Assembly: GCF_900110465.1 (NCBI RefSeq)
Contig: NZ_FODV01000027.1
Location: 1-43,611 of the forward strand
From: Halogranum amylolyticum
Lineage (GTDB): Archaea; Halobacteriota; Halobacteria; Halobacteriales; Haloferacaceae
Direction of reading: 5' to 3'
Length of the DNA: 43,611 nucleotides
Shown: positions 24,787 through 33,615 of the stretch, piece by piece
Layout: every line of letters begins with the position of its first letter
Numbering within the stretch: position 1 is the stretch's first letter
Notes under the pieces: model-generated
Told to the model about the DNA's origin: nothing
The model's database searches: none
What the model saw: the letters and a program-made list of their open reading frames with translations, nothing else
Translations under genes and position numbers: made by a program

Positions 24787-24803
24787 ATCCAACAGTGTTG
24801 GAT
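24787..24803. promoter_or_regulatory. 17-bp palindrome, operator family B
   Basis: ATCCAACAGTGTTGGAT has perfect 8-bp arms around one central base. It lies about 120 bases before the aldehyde dehydrogenase start. Relatives are at 31796, 31922, 41837, 41984 and 42229. Confidence 0.55.
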
Positions 24804-24920
24804 AACTCTGAATTGTAAATTATCAATTGATTGTCTACTTTCTGATATCCTGTAACGACTAGTCGGTCGAGGTCGGTCACCAAAACATTGGTAACCCAGG
24901 AGTGGAAACACCTGATTGCA

Positions 24921-26372
24921 ATGGTAACAGAGTATGGTAACTATGTCGGTGGAGAGTGGACCGACTCGGTATCCGGCGAGACCTTCGAGGTACGGAACCC
25001 CGCGGAGAGCAGTGAAATCGTCAGTCGGTTTCAGGATTCGACGGTCAGTGACGCCGAGAGCGCGATCGACACCGCAGTCGCAGCACAAAACGACTGGGCG
25101 ACAGTGCCTGGCCCCGAACGCGGCAGTGTCCTGAACCAGGCGTCGCAAGCGCTTGAAGACCGGAAAGCGGAGGCGACAGAGACGCTCGTCCGCGAAGAGG
25201 GGAAGGCATGGTCAGAGGCCGCTGGCGAGGTCCAGCGCGCCATCGACATCTTCGCCTACTACGCACAGAAGGCATTCGACCTCGGCGGCGTTGTCAAGTC
25301 TTCCAGTGGACGAGACAAAGAGCTCTCGACCAGACAAGAGCCTCTGGGAACGGTCACCCTCATCACACCTTGGAACTACCCCATCGCTATCCCGGCGTGG
25401 AAGCTCGCACCGGCGCTGGCGGCGGGCAACACCGTCGTCGCCAAGCCGGCGTCAGTAGCTCCCAACTCGACACGGATTCTCTTCGAGTGTCTTGACGAGG
25501 CAGGCCTTCCCGACGGCGTCGCGAACTACGTGACGGGCTCAGGGAGTGTCCTCGGCGACCCATTGACCACCCACGAGGACATCGATGGCGTTTCGTTCAC
25601 TGGCAGCACCAGCGTTGGAACGAGCGTTGCACAGGCCGCAGCGGAGGGACTCAAGCGCGTCCAGTGTGAGATGGGTGGGAAGAACCCAACCATCGTCATG
25701 CCGAGTGCTGATATCGAGGAAGCCGTTGAAGCGGTCGGTATTGGTGCATTCGGGACGACCGGCCAGTCCTGTACGGCTGCTTCACGGGCAATCGTCCACG
25801 AGCAGGTGTACGACGAGTTCATTGAGGCAATTGCCGAGTACGCCGAATCGCTCGACGTTGGCCCCGGCCTCGATGACCCGGATGTCGGCCCACACGTCTC
25901 GAAAGGCGAACTCGAATCGACCCTCGACTACATCGACGTGGGGAAATCCGAAGGTGCAACATTGGAAGCCGGCGGCGAACAGCTCACCGGAGAGACGTAC
26001 GACAACGGGTACTACGTGCGGCCGACGGTCTTCTCTGACGTGGATAACGACATGCGCATCGCGCAGGAGGAGATATTCGGACCGGTCCTGTCAGTGATTC
26101 GGGCCGGCGACTTCGAGGAAGCGCTGGCGCTTGCGAACGATACCGACTACGGTCTGTCTGCCAGCATCATCACGCAAGATCTCACCGAGGCGAACGAGTT
26201 CCTCGACCGTATCGAGGCCGGCGTCGCCAAGGTGAACGAGAAGACGACCGGGCTCGAACTCCACGTCCCCTTCGGCGGGTATAAGCAGTCGTCGACGAAC
26301 ACGTACCGCGAGCAGGGCGATGCCGGTCTCGACTTCTTTACGGCCACGAAGACCGTCTATCGGAACTACTGA
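24921..26372 (+). CDS. Aldehyde dehydrogenase, probable 2-oxoglutarate-semialdehyde dehydrogenase
   Basis: This 483-residue NAD(P)-dependent aldehyde dehydrogenase has Asn152 in TPWNYPIAIPAWK, the cofactor loop FTGSTSVG (227-234), general base Glu250 in CEMGGKNP and nucleophile Cys284 in GQSCTAASRA. The ATG at 24921 is chosen because upstream residues to a TTG at 24888 do not fit the family. It precedes the DHDPS-family gene and is most simply the last step of the oxidative uronate route, oxidising 2-oxoglutarate semialdehyde to 2-oxoglutarate. Substrate is inferred from context; succinate-semialdehyde or glycolaldehyde are alternatives. Confidence 0.82.
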   Translation: MVTEYGNYVGGEWTDSVSGETFEVRNPAESSEIVSRFQDSTVSDAESAIDTAVAAQNDWATVPGPERGSVLNQASQALEDRKAEATETLVREEGKAWSEAAGEVQRAIDIFAYYAQKAFDLGGVVKSSSGRDKELSTRQEPLGTVTLITPWNYPIAIPAWKLAPALAAGNTVVAKPASVAPNSTRILFECLDEAGLPDGVANYVTGSGSVLGDPLTTHEDIDGVSFTGSTSVGTSVAQAAAEGLKRVQCEMGGKNPTIVMPSADIEEAVEAVGIGAFGTTGQSCTAASRAIVHEQVYDEFIEAIAEYAESLDVGPGLDDPDVGPHVSKGELESTLDYIDVGKSEGATLEAGGEQLTGETYDNGYYVRPTVFSDVDNDMRIAQEEIFGPVLSVIRAGDFEEALALANDTDYGLSASIITQDLTEANEFLDRIEAGVAKVNEKTTGLELHVPFGGYKQSSTNTYREQGDAGLDFFTATKTVYRNY

Positions 26373-26440
26373 ACAAACCGCGCAGCCTATTCAGTGGACT
26401 TGCGGTACACGGCCCACGGACGGACATAACGAGCGGAACT

Positions 26441-26480
26441 AACCTCCGTCCCGTGTAACCGTCCAACACGGACGGAGGTT
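26441..26480 (+). terminator. Long hairpin between the dehydrogenase and aldolase genes
   Basis: The arms 26441-26456 and 26466-26480 pair over 15 bp with one bulged C and are followed by TTTTA. It fits a terminator for the dehydrogenase gene. Its right arm merges into the TATA box (about 26479-26488) of the next gene. Confidence 0.55.
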
Positions 26481-26510
26481 TTATGAGGAATCACAGCAAC
26501 CATGTAGTTG

Positions 26511-27449
26511 ATGCCGTTAGCAGAAAGCGAGGTTAAGGAGCGACTTCGGGGTGTTGCCGCCGGGCTTCTTACACCGTTCGACAAGACTGGAGATATCGAA
26601 TACTGGAAGATTACTGAGAATGCGGAGTCACTGTACGAGAGTGGCCTCCGGACGTTCCTCGCGGCCGCGAACATAAGTGAATATCACTCGTTGTCGCAGA
26701 CCGAACGGACAAAGGTCACTGAGGCGAGCCTCGAAGGAGTACCGTCCGACGCGTGTGTGTTAGCTGGAGTCGGCGGCAGTACTGACGCAGCTCAAGAGCT
26801 CGTTCACGCCTATGACCGTCTCGGCGTCGACGCACATATGGTCATGCCACCGGACCACACTTACGTCCACGAACTCGGTCTATTGGACTACTTCGACAAA
26901 ATCGCCGCCGAGACGGACACGCCGTTTGTCCCGTACATCCGCGGCTTCGACCCATCGGTTGAGTTCCTCGCCGACCTCACGCGACTAGAAAATGTTGTCG
27001 GAATAAAGTATGCGATAAAGAACCCGGTCAAGCTTGGTGCGGCGATCGCTGCTGGAGCTGACGACGTGGTCTGGGTCAACGGGCTCGCCGAACCGTACGC
27101 AGTGAGCTATTGGGCCGAGGGAATCGAGGGGTTCTCTGCGGGCGTCAGCAACTTCCGGCCGGAGGTCGGTCTGGAACTATTCGATGCCCTCACTACCGGT
27201 GATTGGGAGCGCGCGCGTTTGCTTCGGAACGCCTGTCTTCCGTACCAAAACTTCCGGGACCGACCCGGACAGAACAACACGCTCAGCGGGGCAGTTAGCG
27301 TCCCAGCAGTGAAGTTGGGTCTCGAACTCGCTGGCCTCCACGGAGGGGATGTCAGAGAGCCGATTCGACCGCTTGCACCCGAGGAAGAAGCCGAACTCGA
27401 AGAAATCTACCACCGATTGGACGACGACATCGAACGACTCATCGGTTGA
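26511..27449 (+). CDS. DHDPS/KdgD-family aldolase or dehydratase
   Basis: This 312-residue TIM-barrel enzyme belongs to the dihydrodipicolinate synthase/N-acetylneuraminate lyase superfamily. The Schiff-base Lys lies in VVGIKYAIKN (about residue 166). VLAGVGGSTDAAQELVHAYD and MVMPPDHTY resemble 5-dehydro-4-deoxyglucarate dehydratases (KdgD) more than classical DHDPS, and the usual TTGE-type loop is replaced by NISEYHSL. With the neighbouring aldehyde dehydrogenase it could convert 5-dehydro-4-deoxyglucarate to 2-oxoglutarate semialdehyde. With the UxuA-type enzymes it could instead cleave 2-keto-3-deoxygluconate. Its own TATA box lies about 28 bases upstream. The ATG at 26511 is preferred over a TTG one codon earlier. 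Confidence 0.78.
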   Translation: MPLAESEVKERLRGVAAGLLTPFDKTGDIEYWKITENAESLYESGLRTFLAAANISEYHSLSQTERTKVTEASLEGVPSDACVLAGVGGSTDAAQELVHAYDRLGVDAHMVMPPDHTYVHELGLLDYFDKIAAETDTPFVPYIRGFDPSVEFLADLTRLENVVGIKYAIKNPVKLGAAIAAGADDVVWVNGLAEPYAVSYWAEGIEGFSAGVSNFRPEVGLELFDALTTGDWERARLLRNACLPYQNFRDRPGQNNTLSGAVSVPAVKLGLELAGLHGGDVREPIRPLAPEEEAELEEIYHRLDDDIERLIG

Positions 27450-27593
27450 GTGAATTCGGACGGACGCATCGAAGCGGTGGGTAGTCGTGCGTCGACACTG
27501 TCTTTTCTACGCATACGCGAGAAACGTGAAAGCTCGCAGTGAGGAGTGGCGGTCTTAGTAGGACGAACGCGGAGAAACGACGATGAGCGAGCG

Positions 27594-28658
27594 TTAGCTA
27601 CGCTGGACACTGTCGACGACACCGCGGAGATAGCCGATGGTGAACCCGCGTGCGCGGTGACGCCAGTCGTCGTCACCCTCCATTTTCGGGACGTGGTCGG
27701 GGATGACCACCCCGTCGAATCCAACGTCGTCGAGCGTCTCGACGACCTCGGTAGTGTTGAAGTTCCCCTCATCGACGAACGTCTCGTTGAACTTCGGGAC
27801 GGTGCCGACGACGTCGCGGAAGTGGATGAAGACTATCTTGTCGTCCTCGGCGAAGCGTCGAACTACCGCGTTCGCATCCTCACCCATCTGAGAGAAACAG
27901 CCGAGACAGAGCTTCAGGCCGTGGCTATCGCTTGGGACAAGCTCCATTGCACGTTCGAAATTCTCGACGTTGCGGAAGAGTCGGGGAATGCCACCCAACG
28001 ACTCAATGACCGGCGGGTCAACCGGATGGAGCGCCATCCTGACCCCAGCCTCCTCGGCGACGGGGAGCACTTCCTGCAGGAATCCTTCATAGTTGTCCCA
28101 GAATTCATCCTCGGTGTACTCGCGATCAATCCCTGGGGCGAGCGCGTCGGGATTGTCGACCTCATCAAGGTTGAAAGCGGTCCCCTCGGCCCCACCACGG
28201 AGTTCCACTGGTGTCGTCCGCATCGGGACAACCCCACGGGGATTCCACTGATAACCCAGAACCGGGATGTCTGCCTCGCCGAGGTTGCGAAGCAGCGTCT
28301 TGATCTGGTCGAGCGCCTCTTTTTCCCCCTCGCGTCCGAACATGATATCACCGTAAAGCGAGTACGGCAGCGACTGGATGCCAGTGAGCGTCAAGCCGTG
28401 GGACTCAACACGCTCTTTGGCCGCTTCCAACTCTGCAACCGAAGGAATGGCATCCCGGCCGACAGCAACAGTGTCCGCGCCGTCGCGGTCGTTAAACTCG
28501 TCAGGTTCCTCCTCGGTGTCGGCGTGATCGACGAAGATGTCGGTTGCACCCAGTTGGCGGATGTACCGCAGTCGAGCGTCCGAAAGCGTCCGTGTTCGCA
28601 CACCGACTCGGATGGTTCTTGCAGTTTCATCACTCTGATGAATAGTGGGCTCAGTCAT
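27594..28658 (-). CDS. uxuA: Mannonate dehydratase-family enzyme (paralogue 1)
   Basis: This 354-residue TIM-barrel enzyme of the UxuA family (PF03786) would convert D-mannonate to 2-keto-3-deoxygluconate. Family stretches are PVLGYQWNPRGVVPMRT (about 140), MALHPVDPPVIESLGGIPRL (about 215), LKLCLGCFSQMG, KIVFIHFRDVVG and GVVIPDHVPKM near the C-terminus, giving His and Cys metal ligands. The ATG at 28658 is chosen because the TATA box TTTTATATTG (28681-28690) lies about 28 bases upstream; the outer ATG at 28673 would be too close. It is convergent with the aldolase gene and stands next to the MFS carrier. It shares conserved cores with the second copy at 30696 but is clearly diverged. Confidence 0.88.
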   Translation of the reverse strand: MTEPTIHQSDETARTIRVGVRTRTLSDARLRYIRQLGATDIFVDHADTEEEPDEFNDRDGADTVAVGRDAIPSVAELEAAKERVESHGLTLTGIQSLPYSLYGDIMFGREGEKEALDQIKTLLRNLGEADIPVLGYQWNPRGVVPMRTTPVELRGGAEGTAFNLDEVDNPDALAPGIDREYTEDEFWDNYEGFLQEVLPVAEEAGVRMALHPVDPPVIESLGGIPRLFRNVENFERAMELVPSDSHGLKLCLGCFSQMGEDANAVVRRFAEDDKIVFIHFRDVVGTVPKFNETFVDEGNFNTTEVVETLDDVGFDGVVIPDHVPKMEGDDDWRHRARGFTIGYLRGVVDSVQRS

Positions 28659-28680
28659 GTAAGTATACTCCACGCTGAGC

Positions 28681-28690
28681 CAATATAAAA
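28681..28690 (-). promoter_or_regulatory. TATA box of uxuA paralogue 1
   Basis: TTTTATATTG on the minus strand lies about 28 bases before the ATG at 28658. Confidence 0.5.
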
Positions 28691-28975
28691 TTCGGGGTTG
28701 GAGTGCGTACTGCTCACTTGTCAGAGACGGCTGTCCGTCTCGAGGTGGTTCACCAAAATCGATCGGCAGCCCGTCGTGCTCATTTGGATCTGTAAGATCG
28801 CTCCCCTGACTGAGGGATCCGGTACTTCGAGAGTTGGTATCGATTTGGGAGTGCTCAACGGCTTTCGTTGGGTGCCGGTGTTTTCAGAGACGAAGACCAC
28901 TGTCTCTGACGGAAACCGCCTTACGATACCATGAAAGGGGCGATGGTTGCTGTTCGGAAACTGAACCCGTGTCCG
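28691..28975. other. Intergenic region
   Basis: It separates the uxuA-type gene from the MFS gene upstream on the same strand. I see no gene and no clear motif. Confidence 0.35.
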
Positions 28976-30208
28976 TCAGTCACTTGCAGATGCAGCGCCC
29001 AAGCCTGACTTCGTCCGACCGATCAACCAGAATCCGTATAGGGCGACAGCGATCATCCCAAGAAGGATTCCGGCGATTCGGAGCATCCCGAGACGGCCAT
29101 ACATACCGATGAGAGGGTCGGGAGCGAATGGAGAGAGCGCGAAACCACCGTACATGAACATCGTGATACCACTGAGGGCGCGTCCGCGGTATCTCTTGTC
29201 GACGATTGATGCAACCCAGTCGTTCGCAGTCGGTAGGAAGACACCGAAGCCAACCGCTGAACAAAGGACACCGGCGTAGACTAGCCCGAATGCATCGAAC
29301 GTGGTGATGATTAGGAACCCTGCCGACGCGATAGTGAAGGCGATCGCCAATATCGCCACGTGCGAGAGAAATTGCTTAAACTTACCATACAGTAAGGCCA
29401 TAACGAATGCAACGGCGTAGACGGTGGACAGCATAAATCCGACCATCGAGTCACTCACCCCAAGGTCCGCAGTGAGGTAGAACGGAACCTCGATGTTGAT
29501 GAGATTGATTGTGAGCATCCCGAGAAGGACAAGTGCGTAGATCGATATCAGCAACCAAGCTGGATTATCACGAACGATGTTAACTGCCGCTTCGATTCTC
29601 CCGACTTTCTCACTGTTGGTCTCTTGGGTTACTTCTGGCTCAGAGATGTAACGAAGGATGAACGGCACGAACAGGAGTGCACCGGCGAATACGAGGAAGA
29701 TATACCGCCACCCGAGGGTGCTAGCAATATATCCGCCGAGCAGCGAAGCAACGACACCTCCTCCCGACGATGCCGCGCTAAAGTACCCCATAACTGATTC
29801 GCGACGCTTTCCCGAGTAGTAGTCCGCGATGAGTGTCGGAACCGTGACCATGAGCGATCCAACAGCGATCCCATCGAAGACCCGCGTCAGGAGGATCAGG
29901 TAGATCGAGTCGAGGAAGAACGCCATGCTCGTCGCGACTCCATACGTGATGACGCCCAAAAGCAGGACAGGCTTCCTGGCATACTTATCGAGGAGATATC
30001 CCGTGAGTGGTGCCACGATCAGCACGATCCACGCCGAGAGAGAACTGACAAGCTGTGCGAGCGTTTCTGAGTTCGGTACGTGTGAATACGTGTTCTGGAT
30101 CGCCGGGATTGTGGGGTTGATCAATGCCCCGGAAAACGCCGGGACCAACGCAATAAGTACGAGCGTGAGTAATCTCCCGTACGTGACTGATTGGTTTTTT
30201 GCTGACAT
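28976..30208 (-). CDS. MFS transporter, probable uronate or aldonate carrier
   Basis: This 410-residue major facilitator has twelve predicted membrane helices. The signature loop LDKYARKPVLLLG sits between helices 2 and 3, and DWVASIVDKRYRGRALSG is the matching loop between helices 8 and 9. It probably brings hexuronates or related acids into the cell by symport; the substrate is inferred from the island. A GGAG sequence precedes the ATG, so it is translated from a leader, unlike most neighbours. Two copies of a CCACTN4AGTGG palindrome overlap its promoter. Confidence 0.82.
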   Translation of the reverse strand: MSAKNQSVTYGRLLTLVLIALVPAFSGALINPTIPAIQNTYSHVPNSETLAQLVSSLSAWIVLIVAPLTGYLLDKYARKPVLLLGVITYGVATSMAFFLDSIYLILLTRVFDGIAVGSLMVTVPTLIADYYSGKRRESVMGYFSAASSGGGVVASLLGGYIASTLGWRYIFLVFAGALLFVPFILRYISEPEVTQETNSEKVGRIEAAVNIVRDNPAWLLISIYALVLLGMLTINLINIEVPFYLTADLGVSDSMVGFMLSTVYAVAFVMALLYGKFKQFLSHVAILAIAFTIASAGFLIITTFDAFGLVYAGVLCSAVGFGVFLPTANDWVASIVDKRYRGRALSGITMFMYGGFALSPFAPDPLIGMYGRLGMLRIAGILLGMIAVALYGFWLIGRTKSGLGAASASD

Positions 30209-30225
30209 TTTTGGTTAGTCTCCTA

Positions 30226-30271
30226 CCACTTCAGAGTGGTAACGCTATCTGATTTGGCCACTATACAGTGG
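30226..30271 (-). promoter_or_regulatory. Operator pair in the MFS promoter
   Basis: Two palindromes, CCACTTCAGAGTGG (30226-30239) and CCACTATACAGTGG (30258-30271), are 32 bp apart, three helical turns. The second contains a TATA-like core and the first sits near the expected transcription start. Confidence 0.55.
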
Positions 30272-30695
30272 GGCAGCATACACTATCATCATCAATAACA
30301 CCATTGATAAATGTTGTGCATTAGCTTCACGCTCCCTCGAACATCGCGACCCGGCTGATTTCACGAGTACGATCGTCTCGGTCGGTGACAGCCAAAATCC
30401 ATAGATAATAGCGTCACATCGCCTTCTCTGTCGTGCTCTTATCACGACTTCCCCTGTCGGACACCCACAAGTTCGATGGACCATCGGACTACAGACTGAG
30501 GCCAGCGTTGGGGAGACAGTAACGGATTATACGCTATTCACCCACCGAGCGCAAGAAGAGTTTCCAAGCTCAGCGTCTACCGAACCCATATCCGAGAGGA
30601 AGTGAGAAAGATTGCTAACTCGAAAACGCGCGATAAATTGGGTATGTGACAACTGCCATATTATTCACACCCTGGTACAAGTCAATCGAGCCACA
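30272..30695. other. Gene-poor region
   Basis: About 420 bases between the MFS promoter and the second uxuA-type gene contain no frame I can support. Confidence 0.4.
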
Positions 30696-31646
30696 TCACG
30701 CCTGCTCGAGGAGGCCTTTGATGTACCCAATGGCGAAGAGTCGGCCGTTCGTGTGGTAACCGGGGTTGGAATTGTCTTCGCCGGCCATTGTCGGCACGTG
30801 GTCGGGTCGGAGCGGGACGTCCTCGTCGACAGCCTCCTGATACGCACGCATTGCTTCGAGCATGTCAGTCGGCCCGTCGTCGTGCCACGTTTCGACGAAG
30901 TTGTCCGCTTCTCCACGAACGTCTCGGAAGTGAATGAAGTTGATCCGGTCGCCAAAGTGCCGAATCGTAGCTGGAACGTCGACACCCATCGCCGCGAAGT
31001 TCCCCTGACAGAAGGTGATACCGTTGTGTGGACTGTCGTACGCGTCGAGAACGCGTTCGTACGCCTCGGGACTGTTCACGATGCGCGGAACGCCTTGGAC
31101 GGATTCGATGGGCGGGTCGTCGGGATGCAGTGCCAGTTTGACACCCGCTTCTTCGGCGACGGGCGTAACCTCCTCTAGAAAGTATTCGATTGCTTCCCAC
31201 AGTTGGTCCCGCGTCACGGTCTCGTCAGTACCGTTGCCGGTCATTTTGGCATCGTTATAGCCGGTGACGAGTGACTCACCACGAGATTCGATATGTGCGC
31301 CAGTGCGGGCCCAGCGGACTTTCGCCATCCAGTCATAGCAGACCACGGGAATCCCAACGCTGCCGCAGTCTCTCAAAAAGCGTTTGAACCGATCAATATC
31401 CTCGTCTCGCCCTGGTTTTCCGAGGCGGATACGGTCCGTCAGTGGGATACTACCCTCGATTACGCTGAGCTCTAAGTCGACCTCTTGAAGCCAGTTTGAA
31501 AGGTGGAGGAGTTCGTTGTAGTCCCAGTCTGATTTCCCGTTGCCGATCTCTAACGGGTGGATGACGGCCTGTTCGACGCCCATCTGTCTCGCGAGTTGCC
31601 ACCGAGTGTCTGGACCCGGCGGTAGGATCAAAGCTGGCTGAACCAT
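30696..31646 (-). CDS. uxuA: Mannonate dehydratase-family enzyme (paralogue 2)
   Basis: The protein has 316 residues from the ATG at 31646; the open frame extends 61 codons further but reads as non-coding, and a TATA box at 31671-31676 lies 25-30 bases before the chosen start. Family cores are KLALHPDDPPIESVQGVPRI, GITFCQGNFAAMG, INFIHFRDVRG and RPDHVPTM. It is shorter than paralogue 1 and E. coli UxuA. It is divergent from the ABC transporter operon. It may handle a different aldonate or a stereoisomer, which is inference. Confidence 0.85.
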   Translation of the reverse strand: MVQPALILPPGPDTRWQLARQMGVEQAVIHPLEIGNGKSDWDYNELLHLSNWLQEVDLELSVIEGSIPLTDRIRLGKPGRDEDIDRFKRFLRDCGSVGIPVVCYDWMAKVRWARTGAHIESRGESLVTGYNDAKMTGNGTDETVTRDQLWEAIEYFLEEVTPVAEEAGVKLALHPDDPPIESVQGVPRIVNSPEAYERVLDAYDSPHNGITFCQGNFAAMGVDVPATIRHFGDRINFIHFRDVRGEADNFVETWHDDGPTDMLEAMRAYQEAVDEDVPLRPDHVPTMAGEDNSNPGYHTNGRLFAIGYIKGLLEQA

Positions 31647-31670
31647 GCACTTACAAAAATTACACAACGG

Positions 31671-31676
31671 TATATA
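31671..31676 (-). promoter_or_regulatory. TATA box of uxuA paralogue 2
   Basis: TATATA lies 25-30 bases before the ATG at 31646 on the minus strand and fixes the start choice. Confidence 0.5.
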
Positions 31677-31795
31677 TCTTTTGCACACATCTCCTGCAAT
31701 TCTATTGTATTCTGTGCTGTGAGTCCTTCTACCTGGGACATACTGGCGTCGGGCCTCCAACAGACTTTTTCCCATCTCGATTTGCACCCCACCTC

Positions 31796-31938
31796 GTCCA
31801 ATACTGTTGGTACTAGTTAGCCATTGCAACTGCCGCTATCAACCGTGGTATCCGAGTAGTACAGACCGTTTAGACTGTGGGTGTTACAAATATAGCTTTG
31901 TAATATCTGTACTCTCAACCTTGTCAACAGTATTGGAT
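31796..31938. promoter_or_regulatory. Operator cluster between uxuA paralogue 2 and the ABC operon
   Basis: The divergent region holds two family-B sites (31796-31812, core CCAATACTGTTGG; 31922-31938, core CAACAGTATTGG, inverted). Between them is one family-A site, TTACAAATATAGCTTTGTAA, at 31884-31903. Confidence 0.55.
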
Positions 31939-32130
31939 TGATCTATCTCGCTACGTGATTTCGGTTGAGGGTAAGACGGATCGTTCGAAATTCTGGTACC
32001 TGGTGTGGGTTGCAAACATGAATCCAATAGATATCTCGCTGACGTGTAACTTTTCTACACGTTCGATCACGCCTCCGTTGATACCACCAAAAATTATTAG
32101 TATTATCGACAATGACTGTGACGGTGTAGC

Positions 32131-33615
32131 ATGACTGCCCAAAGTGGCGTACAACGACGAAGAGTCATCCAAGCAATGGGTGCGGCCGGTGTCGGTCTTT
32201 CAATTGCAGGATGTACCAGCAACGGTGGAGATGGTTCAACCACAAATACCGGTGGTAACCGTTCCAGTGGATCGACGACGGTTACGATGAACCTCCTCAG
32301 CCGTACACCGAAGAACGCCGTCGAACAGTTCGAGTCGATGTTGCATGAGGCGGGACTGTCTGAGGATATCAGCGTTGAGGTCAGCACAAAGTCACCCGGA
32401 ACGCTCGAAGACCAGTATCGACAGTGGCTCAACGCAGGTCGTGGCAAACCGGATATCCTGACCATGGACGTCGGATGGTCGATTCCGTTCATCCGCCGTG
32501 GTCAACTCCTCAACCTCAGTGAACATCTCCCAGAGGATACGTTACAGACGATAGAAGACGACTTTAACGATGCCAGCGTTGATTCGAGTCGAGGACGGGA
32601 GGGCGACATCTTCGGCGTTCCGTTCATGTTTGACGTCCGAGGACAGTATTACCGTCGAGATCTCGCAAAGGAGGCCGGATACGATCCCGAAGGCGAGAAT
32701 TGGAGCACTGAGCCAATGTCGTGGGCGCAGTTCTCTCAGATTACGGCGGATGTTCAGCGACAACAGGGTCTCGAGTACGGCATCACGATGCCCTTCGAGC
32801 TCTCACAGACGGTAACTTGCTGTACGTTCAACGCAATCATGTCACAGTGGGGTGGCGCGTACTTTGGTGGCCGAGATTACTTGTTCGGTCCTGTCGGTGA
32901 CCGCCCTGTCACTGTTGACGAAGAACAGGTTCTGGATGCTCTCCGGATGCTCCGAACGCTTATGTACGGACACGACGACCAGCACGCACTTGACGACCAG
33001 TCGTTCGCTGGTGGTGTCATCCCCACGGACGTCCTCGGCTGGCGGTACACCAAGGACCTCGACGCGTTCCTTGGTGGTAATGCGTTCTCATACACCGCCG
33101 GGCTTCCTGCGATCGCCCAGTTGGGTGCCTCCGACGACAACTTCGGTGAGAACGTCACCGAGAAAGTCGGGATGATTCCGAAGCCGTACGGCATCACGGA
33201 AGCTGACTCAAAGCATCAAGGTATCGGTGGAACGATGTCTCCCCTTGCTGGGTACAACCTCTCGATCAACCCGAACTCCAACAGTCGGGAGGCGGCCATC
33301 GAGGTGATTCAGACGATGATGAAAGACGAGTTCCTCACGAAATGGTTCAACGTTTCAGGATATCTCCCTCCGAAGACTGCGCTCCTACAGTCGGACGCAG
33401 TCACGAGTCATCCACTGCTCGGACAGTACATGGACACGCTTTCAGTCATGGCCGAGAACGTCATTCCCCGTCCAGTCACACCGATCTACTTCCAGGAGTC
33501 GAAGGTTATCTCACAAGAGGTTCACAACGTTGTCTCCCAAAATAAGGCTCCCAAACAGGGGATGACCGACCTAAAAACGCAATTACAAGACATTGAGGAG
33601 AGCTATGGCCAGTAG
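32131..33615 (+). CDS. Sugar ABC transporter substrate-binding lipoprotein
   Basis: This 494-residue extracellular solute-binding protein (family 1 type) has a twin-arginine signal (RRR at 9-11, then VIQAMGAAG). A lipobox LSIAGC gives a lipidated Cys28, and a Ser/Thr/Gly-rich linker follows. The mature part carries DILTMDVGWSIPFIRRGQLL and GDIFGVPFMFDVRGQYYRRD, typical of oligosaccharide binders. It begins the transporter operon and overlaps the first permease gene by 11 bases. A TATTAT box at 32101-32106 is about 27 bases upstream. The likely ligand is a glucuronide or uronate-containing oligosaccharide, inferred from the beta-glucuronidase downstream. Confidence 0.88.
   Translation: MTAQSGVQRRRVIQAMGAAGVGLSIAGCTSNGGDGSTTNTGGNRSSGSTTVTMNLLSRTPKNAVEQFESMLHEAGLSEDISVEVSTKSPGTLEDQYRQWLNAGRGKPDILTMDVGWSIPFIRRGQLLNLSEHLPEDTLQTIEDDFNDASVDSSRGREGDIFGVPFMFDVRGQYYRRDLAKEAGYDPEGENWSTEPMSWAQFSQITADVQRQQGLEYGITMPFELSQTVTCCTFNAIMSQWGGAYFGGRDYLFGPVGDRPVTVDEEQVLDALRMLRTLMYGHDDQHALDDQSFAGGVIPTDVLGWRYTKDLDAFLGGNAFSYTAGLPAIAQLGASDDNFGENVTEKVGMIPKPYGITEADSKHQGIGGTMSPLAGYNLSINPNSNSREAAIEVIQTMMKDEFLTKWFNVSGYLPPKTALLQSDAVTSHPLLGQYMDTLSVMAENVIPRPVTPIYFQESKVISQEVHNVVSQNKAPKQGMTDLKTQLQDIEESYGQ

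Noticed and set aside
30245..30484. 79-aa minus-strand frame upstream of the MFS gene
   Set aside because: Cys- and Arg-rich composition, no domain, and it runs across the operator pair.
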